A stretch of 64,000 nucleotides of DNA, taken from NCBI GenBank assembly GCA_018907035.1, contig JACCIC010000098.1:1504501-1568500 (forward strand), written 5' to 3'. A program made the position numbers and the translations under genes. The DNA is from Sycobia sp. Sy_11. Its lineage: Eukaryota > Arthropoda > Insecta > Hymenoptera > Epichrysomallidae. Numbering within the stretch: position 1 is the first letter of the stretch; every line of letters begins with the position of its first letter. Below are positions 24,840-36,070 of this stretch, one piece after another. The notes beneath the pieces are model-generated. The model made no database searches and was not told where the DNA came from. It saw only the letters and a list, made by a program, of their open reading frames with translations.

Positions 24840-25333
24840 AAGGGTTACGTATGCATATTCAAATAAATATACTTCTTCTAAGGATTCAATTTTCCACACT
24901 TCATCTCCAGAATTAATTCAATGCAAGATGGTTAAAAATTTCAAAGCCCGAAGACTATTTTCGACGTTCCCCAACGTCAGTTTATGCGGCGCCCAATATC
25001 CTAACTTTTGGACGACTCTCGGTGATGTTAATTAATTTGGAAATTAATTTGGAAAAACTTCTTGGTGTATTACTTCAAGCGATGTATAAATTCTTCTTCC
25101 ATTCGAGACGAATCTTTATCGAGAAATGTCACCAATTCTTCATCCTGAAAGTTGTTTGGCTCTTCTGGACGCTCTTTGTCTTCGATATCAAAATCACCTT
25201 TTGCGACAGCTGGAGCATATTCAGCATATATTTATGAGAGACAGCGATGAGATTCAGATGCATTTTTATTTAACTTACACCAATAAAGTAAAACTTTGCG
25301 CACTTATTGTTTTCCTGGTATGTAGTTCGACAT
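24840..25333 (-). pseudogene. Degenerate mariner transposase relic
   Basis: Read on the minus strand from an ATG at 25333, the translation begins MSNYIPGK, stop, VRKVLLYW, then NASESHR, IYAEYAPAVAKGDFDIED and EEPNNFQDEELVTFLDKD. These follow, in order, the N-terminal half of mariner-family transposases (start MS-F, REVLL, AAESHRLL, YGDHAP, SGDFDVEDK, KKFEDEELEALLDED). About 15 residues usually present between APS and SGDF are missing. Further on are WAPHKLT-like and LH-x-I-x-S-GDE-V-W-K pieces. The latter matches the GDE-W motif around the first catalytic aspartate. Several stops and frameshifts break the frame and the remaining catalytic region is not found downstream. An immobile, old copy. 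Terminal repeats were not identified. Confidence 0.8.
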
Positions 25334-25722
25334 TTTCAACGGAATAAAATAAAAATTTTGTATATAAACTTATGGTCACATTGACAAATTATATTTAATA
25401 GATTTTTTGACGCACCTTAGCATACAACGGCATTTTTTGTCAAAAAGGCCAATGGTCAATGGTGCACCGAACAGATATGAAGTCAGTAACAATACGAATT
25501 TTTTAAATAGCATTTAAAATATATATGTAAATTTATTCTCACACCACCGATAGTACTCCATCGACATAAATCCAATTCTAAAGCCCAGTATAAAAAATCA
25601 AATAAACTCATTATTACATTTTTATTATTTATGTATGGAAAATAACATTATTTTTACGGCTATAATAGTATTATAACTATAAAAATCGTTATTAACTTAT
25701 TATTTGCGCCCTGCAAAATTTA

Positions 25723-26022
25723 ATGGAAAATTCAATCACAGAAGATCAGGATCAGTACGAAAACGAATTCAGCAGCTATAGCATGATCGAAAAATGTTCG
25801 GCACACAAAACGCACGATTTGTCAGATCACGTTCGCGCCGTAATTACTGCCACGATATTCGAACCGGTTGCGTTCGGAAAGGGCTCGCCAAATTCACTTT
25901 CCCGTGGCCTTGCGACGAAAATAGTTACTTATTTCAAAAAGTTGCGGTCTCATTATCAGCGTTTTACGAGTATATTACGAGTATACGAGAATAACTATAT
26001 TTTTTGGAAATTTCACCAATGA
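25723..26022 (+). CDS. Uncharacterised 99-residue frame, doubtful
   Basis: Non-repetitive frame whose first 85 residues are polar and free of low-complexity sequence. It has no signal peptide, membrane segment or motif that I recognise, and there is no evident promoter or poly(A) signal. Listed because it lies in a locally GC-richer block next to the mariner relic. A chance frame is the more likely explanation. Confidence 0.12.
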   Translation: MENSITEDQDQYENEFSSYSMIEKCSAHKTHDLSDHVRAVITATIFEPVAFGKGSPNSLSRGLATKIVTYFKKLRSHYQRFTSILRVYENNYIFWKFHQ

Positions 26023-26684
26023 TTCGCCTCCTTCATACAGACATTTTTTCCTCTCGCCCTGTCTGCGGCGTTCTAAACTGAAAAATTTTGAGAGAACAGA
26101 AGCGTCTGCAACTCCTTCGTGATTTATTCTGCTTCGCCCTCCCGATCTCCCTCTGAAAGTAAACTAATTGCTGCACTTCAGTTGCTAAATGACGTATCAT
26201 TATCAAAATACCTATTTATGATGAGTATTTCGATATTTTTTTGAATCTACAGTGTTTTTCTCGACCAGATCCCAATTCGATTTAATACAAGCCAGCCAGT
26301 TTTTCTCGTCATACGTGGCTTGTTTCAATTACGTAACATAATATTTTATGCTTTGTCAAAAGGCAAAAGATAATAAAAAAAAATAATGATGAAGCTAAGA
26401 TAATAAGGCAACAAAGAATTACATATGTAAAAATAGCGACATTTGCTACAATTTTGCCAAAACACAATCAACTCGTACAACGCGACGGGTACATCTTGTT
26501 GATGATACTTACGATTAATAGTGAAAAACAAAACAAGACATGATTCGACATTAATTTTCTAATACCGATCGACCAATCGTCTCGCGACTGCGATGAAATA
26601 AGTTGCGGTGCCTATTTTCGTGTCCGAACGAATTTTCAAAAGATGCACGCTCATTATAAATTCCAGTTTCGAAAACAAAATCAT

Positions 26685-26691
<7 letters not shown>

Positions 26692-26739
<48 letters not shown>
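26692..26739. repeat. (AT)n microsatellite
   Basis: AT array with ATAC steps at its left edge. Confidence 0.97.
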
Positions 26740-26743
<4 letters not shown>

Positions 26744-26834
26744 AAGACGTATTGATTATTATTATTAATGCATCCATTACTATAGTGCGGTTTTATAATT
26801 TAAAACCGAATCCAAGGTCGCTCAAATTATAATA

Positions 26835-26840
<6 letters not shown>

Positions 26841-26888
<48 letters not shown>
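26841..26888. repeat. (AT)n microsatellite
   Basis: Second AT array about 100 bases after the previous one. Confidence 0.97.
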
Positions 26889-26890
<2 letters not shown>

Positions 26891-27837
26891 ATGTCCAAGC
26901 TAAACGGTCAGTTTTTGAAAATACGCGCGTATGAGCGCCCGTTCCTTGCCGGTTTTCGTTCGAGCATCTCGCCGTTTCTCCTTCAACCATTACATACAGA
27001 TATACATCGATATCGCACGAAACCGGGGCTTACAGCTCCTTTTTTTTTCACAAGGACTGTCTCGGAGTCTTCGACCGCGTAACTTTAATTGCCAGCCGCG
27101 CAATGGGAAATTGACCGTTGAGAGTCGTTGATCCATATAGATATATCGCATAATATCGATGTAAACAAACTGTTTACTTGACCTCGACTTCCGAAACGAT
27201 ATATGTTTCTGATTACCTGTCCGTTCAGATGGGAATCGAAGTTGACGACGAGTCGCTTAATTTGCATATATATATAGATAGATAAGAACGGATTGTCCGG
27301 GCCGAGAAAATTGACAGGTATTAGGGGTGTTACATAAAGGAATTCCTTTCCTAATATTACGCAATGGAGTCACTGGAAACACATATCGTTATGCAATAAC
27401 GGATACACGTCGCACCAGACGCGTAAAAAGACTTTTTTTGCGAAATTTTCGGATACTTTCCGTGACTCCGCCCGGTGGCCGCGAAATTATTTATTTATTT
27501 TTTTGTCTCTCAGAAGCAACTAAATATCTTAATAATATACGTTTCGCCGTGTGTGCAATGCACGTCGTGTAATAGTAAGCTCGCATAACAATATAGGAAA
27601 AAAAACAACATAGAAAACAGATGAAAAAAAAAACCACAACGAACGTCGATTACGTACGAGTGAACTGTTTTTCTTATTATTGTCTCCTCTTTTGATTTTA
27701 ACGCCAAAAACTGACACGACGGTCGGGGGCCGATTGTTGTCGAAAAATTTTGCCACGATTCGCTCTTTTCTCAGCATTGCCCCCCCCCCCCGCAATTTTC
27801 CGCGTTATCATCCATAATAATAAGCGCACTTAGGCCG

Positions 27838-28311
27838 GTGCTTTGCTTCGCGCAGATAAGCGACGCGTGCCTTATTATTTTTCCGGGATCGTCTCGGTCC
27901 GCCAAGAGTGTCAATTATGCCTGTCAATCCTGGGAGGCGTCTTATTTGCGATTATTTTGGTGTGCGTGTGTTTCGTTTATGCGTATATGTGTATATAAGA
28001 GAGAAAAACAACTTTCTGTTGCTGAATTATTAGGCCGACACGTGAAACCGCCACTGTGTAAGTTATTAAGCGGCCCAGTGCGCGAGGATACTTTTGTACG
28101 ATTTGTACGGCGGAGAGTAGATTTTCGATTTAACGTCCAATATAGTAATTCCATCGACGAACTTGCCGAGCACATCAAATTAGTATGTATAACTGTACAG
28201 TTAAAAAATACTATTGGCCCTTTAAACTTATTATTTTACGAGGAATTAATACTACAATCGGCAGAGAGAAGAAATTTTTTCTCTTCGTGTTCATACTTCG
28301 AATTAAAATGA
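27838..28311 (+). CDS. Uncharacterised 157-residue frame, doubtful
   Basis: The longest non-repetitive frame after the receptor. It contains REKQLSVAELLGRHVKPPLC and a later segment rich in I, L and V, but no recognisable domain. It ends within a few bases of the deleted MITE copy, and a TATATAAG string lies inside it at about 27991. No splice pattern or poly(A) signal supports it, so a chance frame is likely. Confidence 0.12.
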   Translation: MLCFAQISDACLIIFPGSSRSAKSVNYACQSWEASYLRLFWCACVSFMRICVYKREKQLSVAELLGRHVKPPLCKLLSGPVREDTFVRFVRRRVDFRFNVQYSNSIDELAEHIKLVCITVQLKNTIGPLNLLFYEELILQSAERRNFFSSCSYFELK

Positions 28312-28655
28312 AAAATTGTACTTTTGTCGACTGTTCTGAATTGAATTAATAAATATTTTTATCGGTCCTTGTTTATGTTCACCCCCGTACGTCGAAACGT
28401 GGAACACCAAGGTAATTCTAAATTTAAGGGATGGGGGTAGTCACGTTGTCCTTTACTAACATAAAATATTACTTTTATTATTTTTATTTTATTTATTATT
28501 TTATTTTTATTTTTAATTTTTGATATAATTTATTGTAGTAATGAGTTTTATGTCAGATTCTACGGGGGGGTGAACATAAACAAGGACAGTCTGACTGTCA
28601 GTATTTTAGCCAATATATTATATTATAATGACTGTGAGACCGATAATAGTATTCG
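28301..28655 (+). mobile_element. Internally deleted palindromic MITE-like element (copy B)
   Basis: Shares its left end with the 62-kb copy (AAAAATTGTACTT, GTCGA, CTGTTCTGAATT, then TTTTTATCGGTC) and almost the whole right arm (TTGTCCTTTACT, the AT-rich block, GTAGTAATGAGTT, ATAAACAAGGACAGT, GCCAATATATTATATTATAA, GTGAGACCGATAA). Most of the left arm is gone: it jumps from the terminal repeat to CCTTGTTTATGTTCACCCCC and then to the centre. That piece is exactly complementary to 28563-28584 in the right arm. Confidence 0.8.
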
Positions 28656-28853
28656 TACTTAAATAAATACAATGTAATTTTGAGAGAAATATGTCTCATC
28701 TCGAAAACTTGAATCGCTAAACAATAAAACATCGATGTATCCGAAGGCGATTGAGCTAAATTTCGAGATTTACGTTATGAGAAGCAGGGACATTTTTTTT
28801 TTGAAAAATTGAAGATTCCAAAGACTTTGGAATAAACTGAAATGATTACTGTT

Positions 28854-28924
28854 CGTACGTTTCGCACTCGGTCACCTGGTGGGCTCGTCAGCAGGACGAC
28901 AGACGACCGATTCCCAGACGTACG
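28854..28924 (-). ncRNA. Hammerhead-ribozyme-like motif
   Basis: On the minus strand the parts occur in hammerhead order. CGTAC-GTC (28924-28917) gives stem III and the GUC cleavage triplet. After 25 bases comes CTGACGA (28891-28885), which fits the CUGANGA core. A 21-base segment (28884-28864) can form a short, imperfect stem II, and GAAA follows (28863-28860), then CGTACG. Stem III is perfect: seven pairs between 28854-28860 and 28918-28924, counting the A-U pair next to the cleavage site. Stem I would be five pairs, two of them G-U. Stem II starts with G-C and can add a CAC/GUG helix after a two-base bulge. Hammerheads occur in animal genomes, often in Penelope-like retroelements, but no such element is visible here. 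Probably a relic or weakly active copy. Confidence 0.5.
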
Positions 28925-28929
28925 TAAGC

Positions 28930-30073
28930 TCGATCGAGAAACGGAGAAGTTAATATAATACAAAGACAATGAAATTATTTACGCGAGATGAATATTGGGT
29001 TAAACTCGAGGATTCAAACATTTCTCAATCGCCCGCGCCATAAAAGAAAAAATAAATCGCGATTCGGCAGACTCGCCTTGGCGCATATCGACGTCCTACG
29101 CCGTGACTGCGGAACGATTCGAGCGTTGGCGGAAAAATATATATCCCGCGAAATTAGATATTTCATTGGCTTAAACGCGTTTCACCGAGTGCCGTAGCGC
29201 CATACATTTATCACTTGTCATTTATTCGTGCTGAAATTTCGAGAGAAAAAATCTTCGTATTCAGAGGGCTTTCCCGAAAGAAAAACAAACCTTTTATATC
29301 CAGTTTTCGTCAGACTCGCGTTTATAAAGAGGTTAAGTATTTGGGCGATTATTTATGAAGATTTTAGAACGAATTTCTTTTCCCATTGTAAAAGTATACC
29401 CTTATTTTTCATCAATTGCATTATTATGGTCGTCCATGAGATATAAAAGTAATAATATAAAAAAAAAATCTATTGAATCATTCTTCAAAAGCCTTACATT
29501 ATTAATCTTATTAACGTATAGTGGCTGAGTTAAATTTAATTTTGAAGAGTCCAAATATTAGCATTAATAATATATTAAGTATCTCTCAAAAATGGCGAAT
29601 GTCTGCTTATAATGACAGATAATATATAAATTTAAACAAATATTAATAAAAAATTTCAATTTGGTTTAAAAAAAAAGAACTTTTGAACCGTTATATTTTC
29701 CTACCCGACGAAAATATAAATTGTCGTGAAAAAATGTGTGACGTTCCTGTAAAAAATATGGGGGCAGCCTACTTATGTGAAAAGTTAAATGTAAAACATT
29801 ATCTGAGAGTCTGGCATGACACAAAATTTTTTTTGTGAAGTAATTATACAAAAATATTTTTCTTTTACGGACATTTCTACTTGCTGGATTGTCTAAGTCT
29901 AGATAAATGGAATTTTTGCGTCTAGGGAAATAAATGGAATGCGAATATAAAATGTAGCTACATATCTCAAGACAATAGCACGAAAAGAAAACGTTGGTTT
30001 ATAAATAGTTTTCAGCAAGGAATCATATCTCAAATGTTCAGTTAATTTTTCATCTAAAATTATTGAATAATTT

Positions 30074-30120
<47 letters not shown>

Positions 30121-30400
30121 GTGACATATCCATATGAAAACTACCATTTTCAAAAGGATCGTCCCTTACAATTTAGTAAACAATGTAATTTGATTTTTTT
30201 TTCAAAAAATTCATTAATGCATAAACTGATCTTGAGGTTAGAGTGACAGTATTAAATATCAAATTCAAGTACTTGTCCTGGCGTTTTAAAAGATTTTTAT
30301 TAAAAAAAAAAAATGACACAATCCGTTAAAGTCATATTTGGCTCGTACACAAGAGGAACAACCGCGACCAAAAAAAAAACCGTCAAGTTTCGGAAAAATA
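28930..30400. other. AT-rich stretch, no recognised gene
   Basis: Only one (AT)n array and short, unremarkable frames. Nothing further recognised. Confidence 0.45.
30077..30119. repeat. (AT)n microsatellite
   Basis: Pure AT array. Confidence 0.97.
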
Positions 30401-30409
30401 AATTTTTAA

Positions 30410-30760
30410 TTAAAAACTACCCGCACGGAGACCGCGCGCGATTTACAAAAGCTCCTCTTTGCCGTCCCTCTGGCGTACGTGCGAGCGCCATGCGCGGTCG
30501 GTCATTGCGAGCGGCTTTCATCGCTCGGCGGGCCGCGTCGCGTAGCCCGACAAGGAGAACGAGAAAAATAATCCAGAGCTTTAACGCGGCCAAAGCAGGA
30601 ATAAAAGAAAAAAAAAAGAAAGGTTTTATAATCCCACCCCCGCCCCCCCCCGCTCCGGCCCTCCGGCATGTTTCGCCGATCCTCCCGAACACAGGACGGC
30701 GCAAGAAACCAGAGGAGGACGAGGAGGACGAGGAGGGGCAATATATATGTATATAAAGAG

Positions 30761-30793
<33 letters not shown>

Positions 30794-30910
30794 CATATAT
30801 AGTAGACCGGCTCTCGACGACACGCGACCGACGCGTCAGAAATATATAACAGACTTGTGCGCGCGTGTAAACAACGCGTCCGCTTGGCCTAGACACAACG
30901 CCCTCTAGTA
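30410..30910. promoter_or_regulatory. CpG-rich island, promoter-like
   Basis: CpG-rich block with a poly-purine stretch (GAGGAC repeats, 30711-30737) and an (AT)n array at 30769-30801. The overlapping frames on both strands are low-complexity. No ATG with donor was identified, so direction is unknown. Confidence 0.3.
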
Positions 30911-31013
30911 TTGGACGTGAGAAATATATTACACATGTACTCGAATGCTCCAGGTATTGTAATCCGTGTTTATAGTGAGGTAGCGGTCCCCAACCGTTCC
31001 CGTCTGATTAATG

Positions 31014-31018
<5 letters not shown>

Positions 31019-31066
<48 letters not shown>
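31019..31066. repeat. (AT)n microsatellite
   Basis: Pure AT array of about 23 units just after the CpG-rich island. Confidence 0.97.
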
Positions 31067-31069
<3 letters not shown>

Positions 31070-32411
31070 TTATCAATCGTAAAAGATAGGGTACTGTGAA
31101 GATTTTCGATATTTCGATCATTCTTTCTCGGTGTGGATACTTATGAGATTTTTTTTGGGATTATATCAGTGATAATGAATATTTTTACGTTTGAATTCAT
31201 TTCGGATAAACTACGAGAAGCAAGCTTTCAGGATTTGCCTGAACATTTGCTTGAACGTCTTTGGGGAGGGCATCTTTTTATATCAAAATCGATAGAAAAT
31301 CCTTCGAATTTCTCTCGGAAAATAAGAAAAACATGAAGAAACATTTTAAACATTACTTTTAGATCTCGTCAAAATTTAGCGTTTTGAGTCCAACACGTTT
31401 TTTGAGTACGAGCGAAATGTCTCGAGAAAAAATACGACCGTCCTGTCGCGGGAATTCCCCGGAAGATTGGAGGTGGTGTGTTCGAATCCTTTATTTGAAC
31501 TTTATCTCGAAAAAACTTCTCATAAATAAATAAAATATAAAAGAGATGTATCTCAACATGTATGTGATTTTGAGATCCATTCGCAAAAAAGATAAAAGGC
31601 GATAAAACTACGATAATTCGGAATCAGTGCTTCCAAAAAAAAAAAAAAAATCATAATTGTACAAGTTTTCAGCATCGTTGGAGTAGGCACTTTTCAAAAG
31701 TCTTCTCGTTATTTCTTTTCACTATTAATATTATAGAAATATACGTTCAATGTGTTGTTATACCGGTACTAATTTATTTACTTTTTTCATATCAGAAAAT
31801 TAGAAAATTTTTGGAAAATATAGAAAATCTTTTGAAAAGGACTATATGCAAATGTTTGATTATAATATACAAACTTTATATTACATTACATATATCTTAA
31901 AGGGATTCACGAGGATTCTTCGATATATATATATATATATATATAGCTGTATATATTCACCTTATTACCATCAAATCTGTTGCACAGTTTACGCTTAATT
32001 AGCCGATAAATGACAGGGTAAATGCACTAAAATGAAGTATAATATTTAATTTTGTCTTTAAAGTTCATTGTTACAGCTCTGACATACAATAAAGCCTATA
32101 TTAAAGTACCTATATTAAGGTATATGACATAAATAAAATAAATAATAAACAGCAGAAAAAGTAGAAAATTCGATATTACTAAATAGATGAAACTTATATT
32201 ATTTAATAATATGAAATATGTGTATTTTATTATATTAATTTGACACTTTAATTATATTATTTGGACAATATTTGAAAAAAAGAAGGGTAAAAAGATATTT
32301 TTTAAAATTCCTTGAAACTCTTTAACTATTTCAATGTTTTTTTTTCAAATAATTTTTGAATTAACCTTTTCAGTATAATTAAGATTATTTAATTAATTAA
32401 TTACAATAAAG

Positions 32412-32448
<37 letters not shown>

Positions 32449-32945
32449 GAAGAATATTGAGAATATTAATCGTAATAACGTTAGAAATAGGGTTCATAGA
32501 GATATTAATATCTGATTACTGTTATAGATCTACACGTTTTGTAACTATTTAAGGTCTCTATTAATATAATGTAGAATTTGCAATTTCTTATGTTTTATAA
32601 TGCTGCATTTATTTTGTTCTATAATATATATTAAATGAAATTAATCAAAAACATTAATAAATCAATGCTTATCTTTTATACACATAAATTAGCATTATTC
32701 AAAGGACTTTGCAGTGATGCAGATTTTATGCAATTTCTTAATAAAAATACATTGACATAAACATTTTTTTTATAAGTAATATAGTCCTAACCGTCAATCT
32801 GGCAATTTTCAATTTGAAAGATAAAATCTGTGATTTTTAATTTACTCTTGAGTCTTTCTCGTACTGAATTCACTACTTTTTAAGAATTCGCGAAAATCGA
32901 AATAAGAATGTCAAAATTTCGTATAATTGTTACATGCACTTGTTC

Positions 32946-32949
<4 letters not shown>

Positions 32950-32982
<33 letters not shown>
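32950..32982. repeat. A33 homopolymer
   Basis: Uninterrupted run of 33 A, the longest homopolymer in the window. It could be the tail of a decayed retroposed sequence, but no body was recognised upstream. Confidence 0.95.
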
Positions 32983-32984
<2 letters not shown>

Positions 32985-33905
32985 AGTCCGATGTTTCGTC
33001 TGCTTCTTAGAAATGCAAATTTAGCAAGCAGCATCTTTGACAGACTCTTCGAATTTCGATGGTCTTCTTGCTGCGTTCGAGTATTATTCTAAATTTACGT
33101 CGGATTCGGCAGTTCTACTCAGCAAACCAATACCAAATAATATTTTATTTACTTCACTGGTTAAAAAAAAAAAAAGGCCGTTCGAAAAAAGATTTTATTT
33201 ATAACCTGTTTGTACGAGAGAAAAAAAAGTTTTTAGCTCTACACGCTCGGTGTCTAATAATTTACGTCGGGTAATTATTGCTAATTTTAGTTAATCATAT
33301 CCTTCGTACACGTCAGTCACTACGATTTTCGGATTTAATGCACACTTTCCACTGAAAAGTTCGACCCGTTAAACAATTCACTGACTCTGAGCTTGAACAA
33401 ATGTCTCGATAAGAAGTACAGACAAGCGCGTATTTTCAGAATAGACTGTACGATCTCCGTATACAAAATTCGTCAGCGCTATCTAAAATCGCTAAAAAAA
33501 AAAAAAAAACAAGAACAATACGACTGTCCCCAACAATCCGCCCCAATTTATTGACACATTACGTCTTTACGAAAACTATATACCGCGTACATATGTGTCT
33601 CAGACCGAAAAACCACTCGTCACCCACGAAAAAAAAAGCCCCCCGCCGCAATCTTTAAAATTCACAGCTCGTAAATATATATTCGAGAAAACTAAAACTC
33701 ATTCTCGCTGACTCATTCGTATATTAGAATATATGCATGTGTGTGTATGTGTGCGCGCGCGCACACGTGAAAGAGTCGCGATTTGCCTCCATACATGGAT
33801 CATCGCGTCGTACGTAATATATTACAAAATATATATGTCAGAAAAAAAAACCGAGCATATATGTCATCGTGTTGTGTATACTGGTGTCTCGCTCATCATA
33901 TCAGA

Positions 33906-33907
<2 letters not shown>

Positions 33908-33954
<47 letters not shown>
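33908..33954. repeat. (AT)n microsatellite
   Basis: Pure AT array. Confidence 0.97.
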
Positions 33955-33955
<1 letters not shown>

Positions 33956-36030
33956 CGTTGGGTCGATCATAAGAGATAATTAATAATTATAGCCGAAATC
34001 TATAGCTGTCATTATCGCTCGAAAATTGTGTTTTGCGAACCCTGCCTATTTATGAGCCGCTCGTCGGTGGATTTATATAATACTCGTGGTAAGCGAATTT
34101 TCTTAACGGTATAGCGTATAGTCTGACGTTCCTCGCGACGCCACGCGGCATCGCGTTGAATTAAACGAAAATTTCGAGGGTTACTTCTTCGGGAATTCAC
34201 GCAGTTAGTATAACCAATGAATGACGAATGCTTTCTCTATACGTATACGTCATACGCATCTTTGAATCAAAGTCGTGACAGAGCTGGGATTAATTATATC
34301 AAAGATATATGTATATTAGAAGGAGTAAAAAATGTGATTATTCAGTATTGTGTAATAAAAGACTGAGCTTTCGAGAAAAACCGAATGAATGAGAAAAAGA
34401 GGAACTGTAAATGTGTCAATAGCGAAACGAATAATAAGTTATCTTCTTATTTATGGTACAAAGTTGATTCCTTACTTAAGTTTCCTTATTCCTATATAGT
34501 ATCAAATTAAATGCCCAAATGTCCATAACATAATGAATATTTAAAATCATTGTTTAAAGCTATAAAATACGATTTCGCATTTTAGCCGATGATCATCTTG
34601 AAAATTAGTATATCATCGGCCTCAGAATTCAGCTCAGGACTTAAAGTTATAGGAGATTATGGACCATTTTTCTTGAAGATCTAAAAATTCTACGGCTGAA
34701 ATTACGTCTAAGGACGTATCGCCAACTTTTCTGAAAGAGTCTCTTTCTGGTTGCGCCCTGTGAAACGGACAAATCCTAAGATTCGTCTTACTTAGAGCTC
34801 GCTGAGGCCGTGTATTTGGAAATTCTCATGAATTTCAAAAATGATTCGTCTGAGATCAGATAAAAATGAAAACGAGAGATATATCTCCGTGCTCTTTTGA
34901 CCGTAGATGGCAAACCTTCTTAAACAAAAAATGTACTCCTTACCGGTTTTCTAGACCAAAATTTGCGCCAGTCATTCTGTTTGGCTTACTTATTGGTTTT
35001 CAAGATATCTCAGTGTGTAAGTTAAAATACAACATACGAGTTTCTGATTTATATAAAAAATAATTAATGCTCTGGATGCTATTTACATAAGCCGAAGTTA
35101 ATTTTATAGATAGCGTAAAGATCTCTCAGAATTCAACTTTAATTCAATTGCATAAGCTTAATTTTATGCAAAATGTAGCTAAATCATATTAAACCTTATT
35201 ACGTTGACAGAAAATCTTGTTATTTTTCGAAGTACGAAATCATTCTTTTAAAAAAAAAAAAATAAAAAATAAACACTTAAACACACTATAAAGATTCAGT
35301 CTACGTAATAATCCAGATTATTATGTACTTCAAGGCTATGTACCGCCATATGTATACCTAAAAGTATGATCGGCAATAACGAATGTATTATATTAGAAAC
35401 GAGCCGCGCGTGACATGAGAGACACGGTTAAACAATAAAGAAATGAACTGTATGGAAGTTGGCGAGTATGCTTACAGTTATCAATCGTACGAGGCAACGA
35501 TGGATCTCAACTTATCATTCATTTTAAACGCACTTCGTCTACAAATATAAATAGGAAGGATATTCTTATCGAAGTCAAATTCGCTTTTGCGTTGATCCAC
35601 TTTTAAACCAAAAATACGATAACTTGTTGGTCGATCCATTTCTTCAAGGGGTCAAGAATTTATTCTCAAAATTTTTCAACTGGTTAATCGTCGAGACAAA
35701 TAAAACTGTTTACTTAAATTTCAATATTCAGGATTAATAATTTTTCATTATTGCAGATTTTTGTAATAAAAGAATTTTCGTGCTACTTCGACTCAATGCA
35801 ACTCAGAAAACATATATATATATAAAAAATTCGTATATATCACCACGATATTTTTTTTTGTAACTTATTCCTAACATTCAAGTACGCGTCTACATGTAAA
35901 TTAGAAAGAAGAGACTTTTTCAAGTGCGAATATTTTTTTGAACTCGAATGAAGGCAACTTCTTTTTATCAATGTAATTTATCAATGTTATGCAGCGTACA
36001 AGCATGATTTATAAACTTGAAACGATCGCA

Positions 36031-36070
36031 TCTTCTTCTTCTGCTTCTTCTTCTTCTTCTTCTTCTTCAT
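36031..36070. repeat. (TTC)n microsatellite
   Basis: Thirteen or so TTC units with one TGC change. Confidence 0.9.

Larger units (their letters stand above)
25340..28300. other. Mixed sequence with two AT arrays, no recognised gene
   Basis: A 99-codon frame at 25723-26022 (+) and a 157-codon frame at 27838-28311 (+) are the longest non-repetitive frames here. Neither has a recognisable domain, and both could be chance frames in moderately GC-rich DNA. A C12 run lies at 27780-27791. Confidence 0.35.

Noticed and set aside
30313..30756. 147-codon + frame and 159-codon minus frame over the same CpG-rich island
   Set aside because: Both are arginine-, proline- or serine-rich low-complexity translations with homopolymer-dependent frames and no domain.
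31466..31500. GTTCGAATCC string like a tRNA T-loop
   Set aside because: No cloverleaf can be drawn upstream. The T-stem pairing and acceptor stem are absent.
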